6,582 nt of DNA from Gammaproteobacteria bacterium (GTDB lineage Bacteria > Pseudomonadota > Gammaproteobacteria > Methylococcales > Methylomonadaceae). Below are positions 6,223-6,582 of the stretch, piece after piece (position 1 is the stretch's first letter; each line of letters opens with the position of its first letter). The stretch is taken from the NCBI GenBank assembly GCA_024276805.1, contig JAJRWJ010000422.1:1-6582 (forward strand), read 5' to 3'. Under the pieces are notes generated by a model, which worked only from the letters and a program-made list of their open reading frames with translations, was not told the DNA's origin and ran no database searches. The position numbers and the translations under genes are program-made.

Positions 6223-6582
6223 AAAAGCCGCCTCAACCCGACTGACTACGGTAATTTCCCAATGATAGTTCTCCTGATGAATCACCCTATCCTTTTGGAT
6301 TTCCATAAATTTATATACGGTCGCCCTGGGTTATCCAGGCATTGGCAATTGCTAATCACAAACTGTCGAGCATCCATGCTTCGTCCGTTAAGCCGGGGTT
6401 AATTCTTGAGTGCTATGGTGCAGTCCTATTTGTTCATGGATCAGGCGAATTCAGCCTGCCCGGACAATATCCAGAGACGTTGTCCGGAAAACATTCCGGA
6501 AACAGGACTTCACCAGCGGATCCTTTGCCAAAAGACCTATTGTCATGCTAAAAGCTGCATACTGCACCAGGCGTATTCCCAA
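6223..6582. other. Intergenic sequence, no supported gene
   Basis: Open frames of up to about 79 codons exist, but they have no recognisable domains, no convincing ribosome sites and non-standard or arbitrary starts. A small hairpin CCTGG-GTTAT-CCAGG lies at 6325-6339, and a larger one is listed separately near 6460. The next gene is presumably beyond the right edge. Confidence 0.6.
6460..6503. repeat. Hairpin followed by a short direct repeat
   Basis: CCGGACAA (6460-6467) and TTGTCCGG (6480-6487) form a perfect 8-bp inverted repeat with a 12-nt loop. The right arm begins a direct repeat: TCCGGAAAAC (6483-6492) is nearly repeated as TCCGGAAAC (6495-6503). No T-tract follows, so it is not a good terminator. 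Its role is unknown. Confidence 0.4.

Noticed and set aside
6408..6416. CIRCE half-site GAGTGCTAT
   Set aside because: The expected partner TTAGCACTC is not found at the right distance (TTAAGCCGG is a poor match), and no heat-shock gene starts in the remaining sequence.
6342..6551. 69-codon plus-strand open frame near the right edge
   Set aside because: It begins at a TTG without a ribosome site, has no recognisable domain and runs across the hairpin and direct repeat.

Overview
The window looks like chromosomal DNA from a gammaproteobacterium of moderate GC content. NadK, RecN, HrcA and GrpE all resemble gammaproteobacterial versions, and a heat-shock hrcA-grpE unit lying back to back with nadK-recN fits that group, for example methanotroph-like or related lineages. 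The exact taxon cannot be fixed from the sequence alone.

Layout. On the minus strand, a heat-shock operon reads towards the left edge: hrcA (397-1452), the repressor of class I heat-shock genes, then grpE (1-329, cut by the window edge), the DnaK nucleotide-exchange factor. On the plus strand, three genes run close together: nadK (2358-3242, NAD kinase), recN (3252-4946, an SMC-like DNA double-strand-break repair ATPase) and an agmatine deiminase gene (4927-5946, polyamine synthesis from arginine). The gap between nadK and recN is 9 nt, and recN overlaps the deiminase gene by 20 nt, so these three are probably one transcript.

Between the two divergent units lies an unusually long stretch (1453-2357, about 905 nt) with no recognised gene. 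It holds a possible 44-residue ORF with a very strong Shine-Dalgarno sequence just upstream of hrcA, a weak minus-strand promoter candidate, an imperfect long inverted repeat of about 160 bp that looks like a miniature transposable element, a palindrome and a terminator-like hairpin with no known gene in front of it, and promoter-like sequences before nadK. No CIRCE operator (the HrcA binding site) is visible here.

After the deiminase gene, 5947-6582 appears non-coding. It contains a weak terminator, a pair of inverted GTAG-headed REP palindromes (a REPIN-like unit, 6112-6222) and a short hairpin with direct repeats near the right edge.

The protein-coding genes are conserved housekeeping families, and I see no new multi-gene system. 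The observations most worth checking are the two repeat elements, the orphan terminator and the small ORF, all in the intergenic regions.
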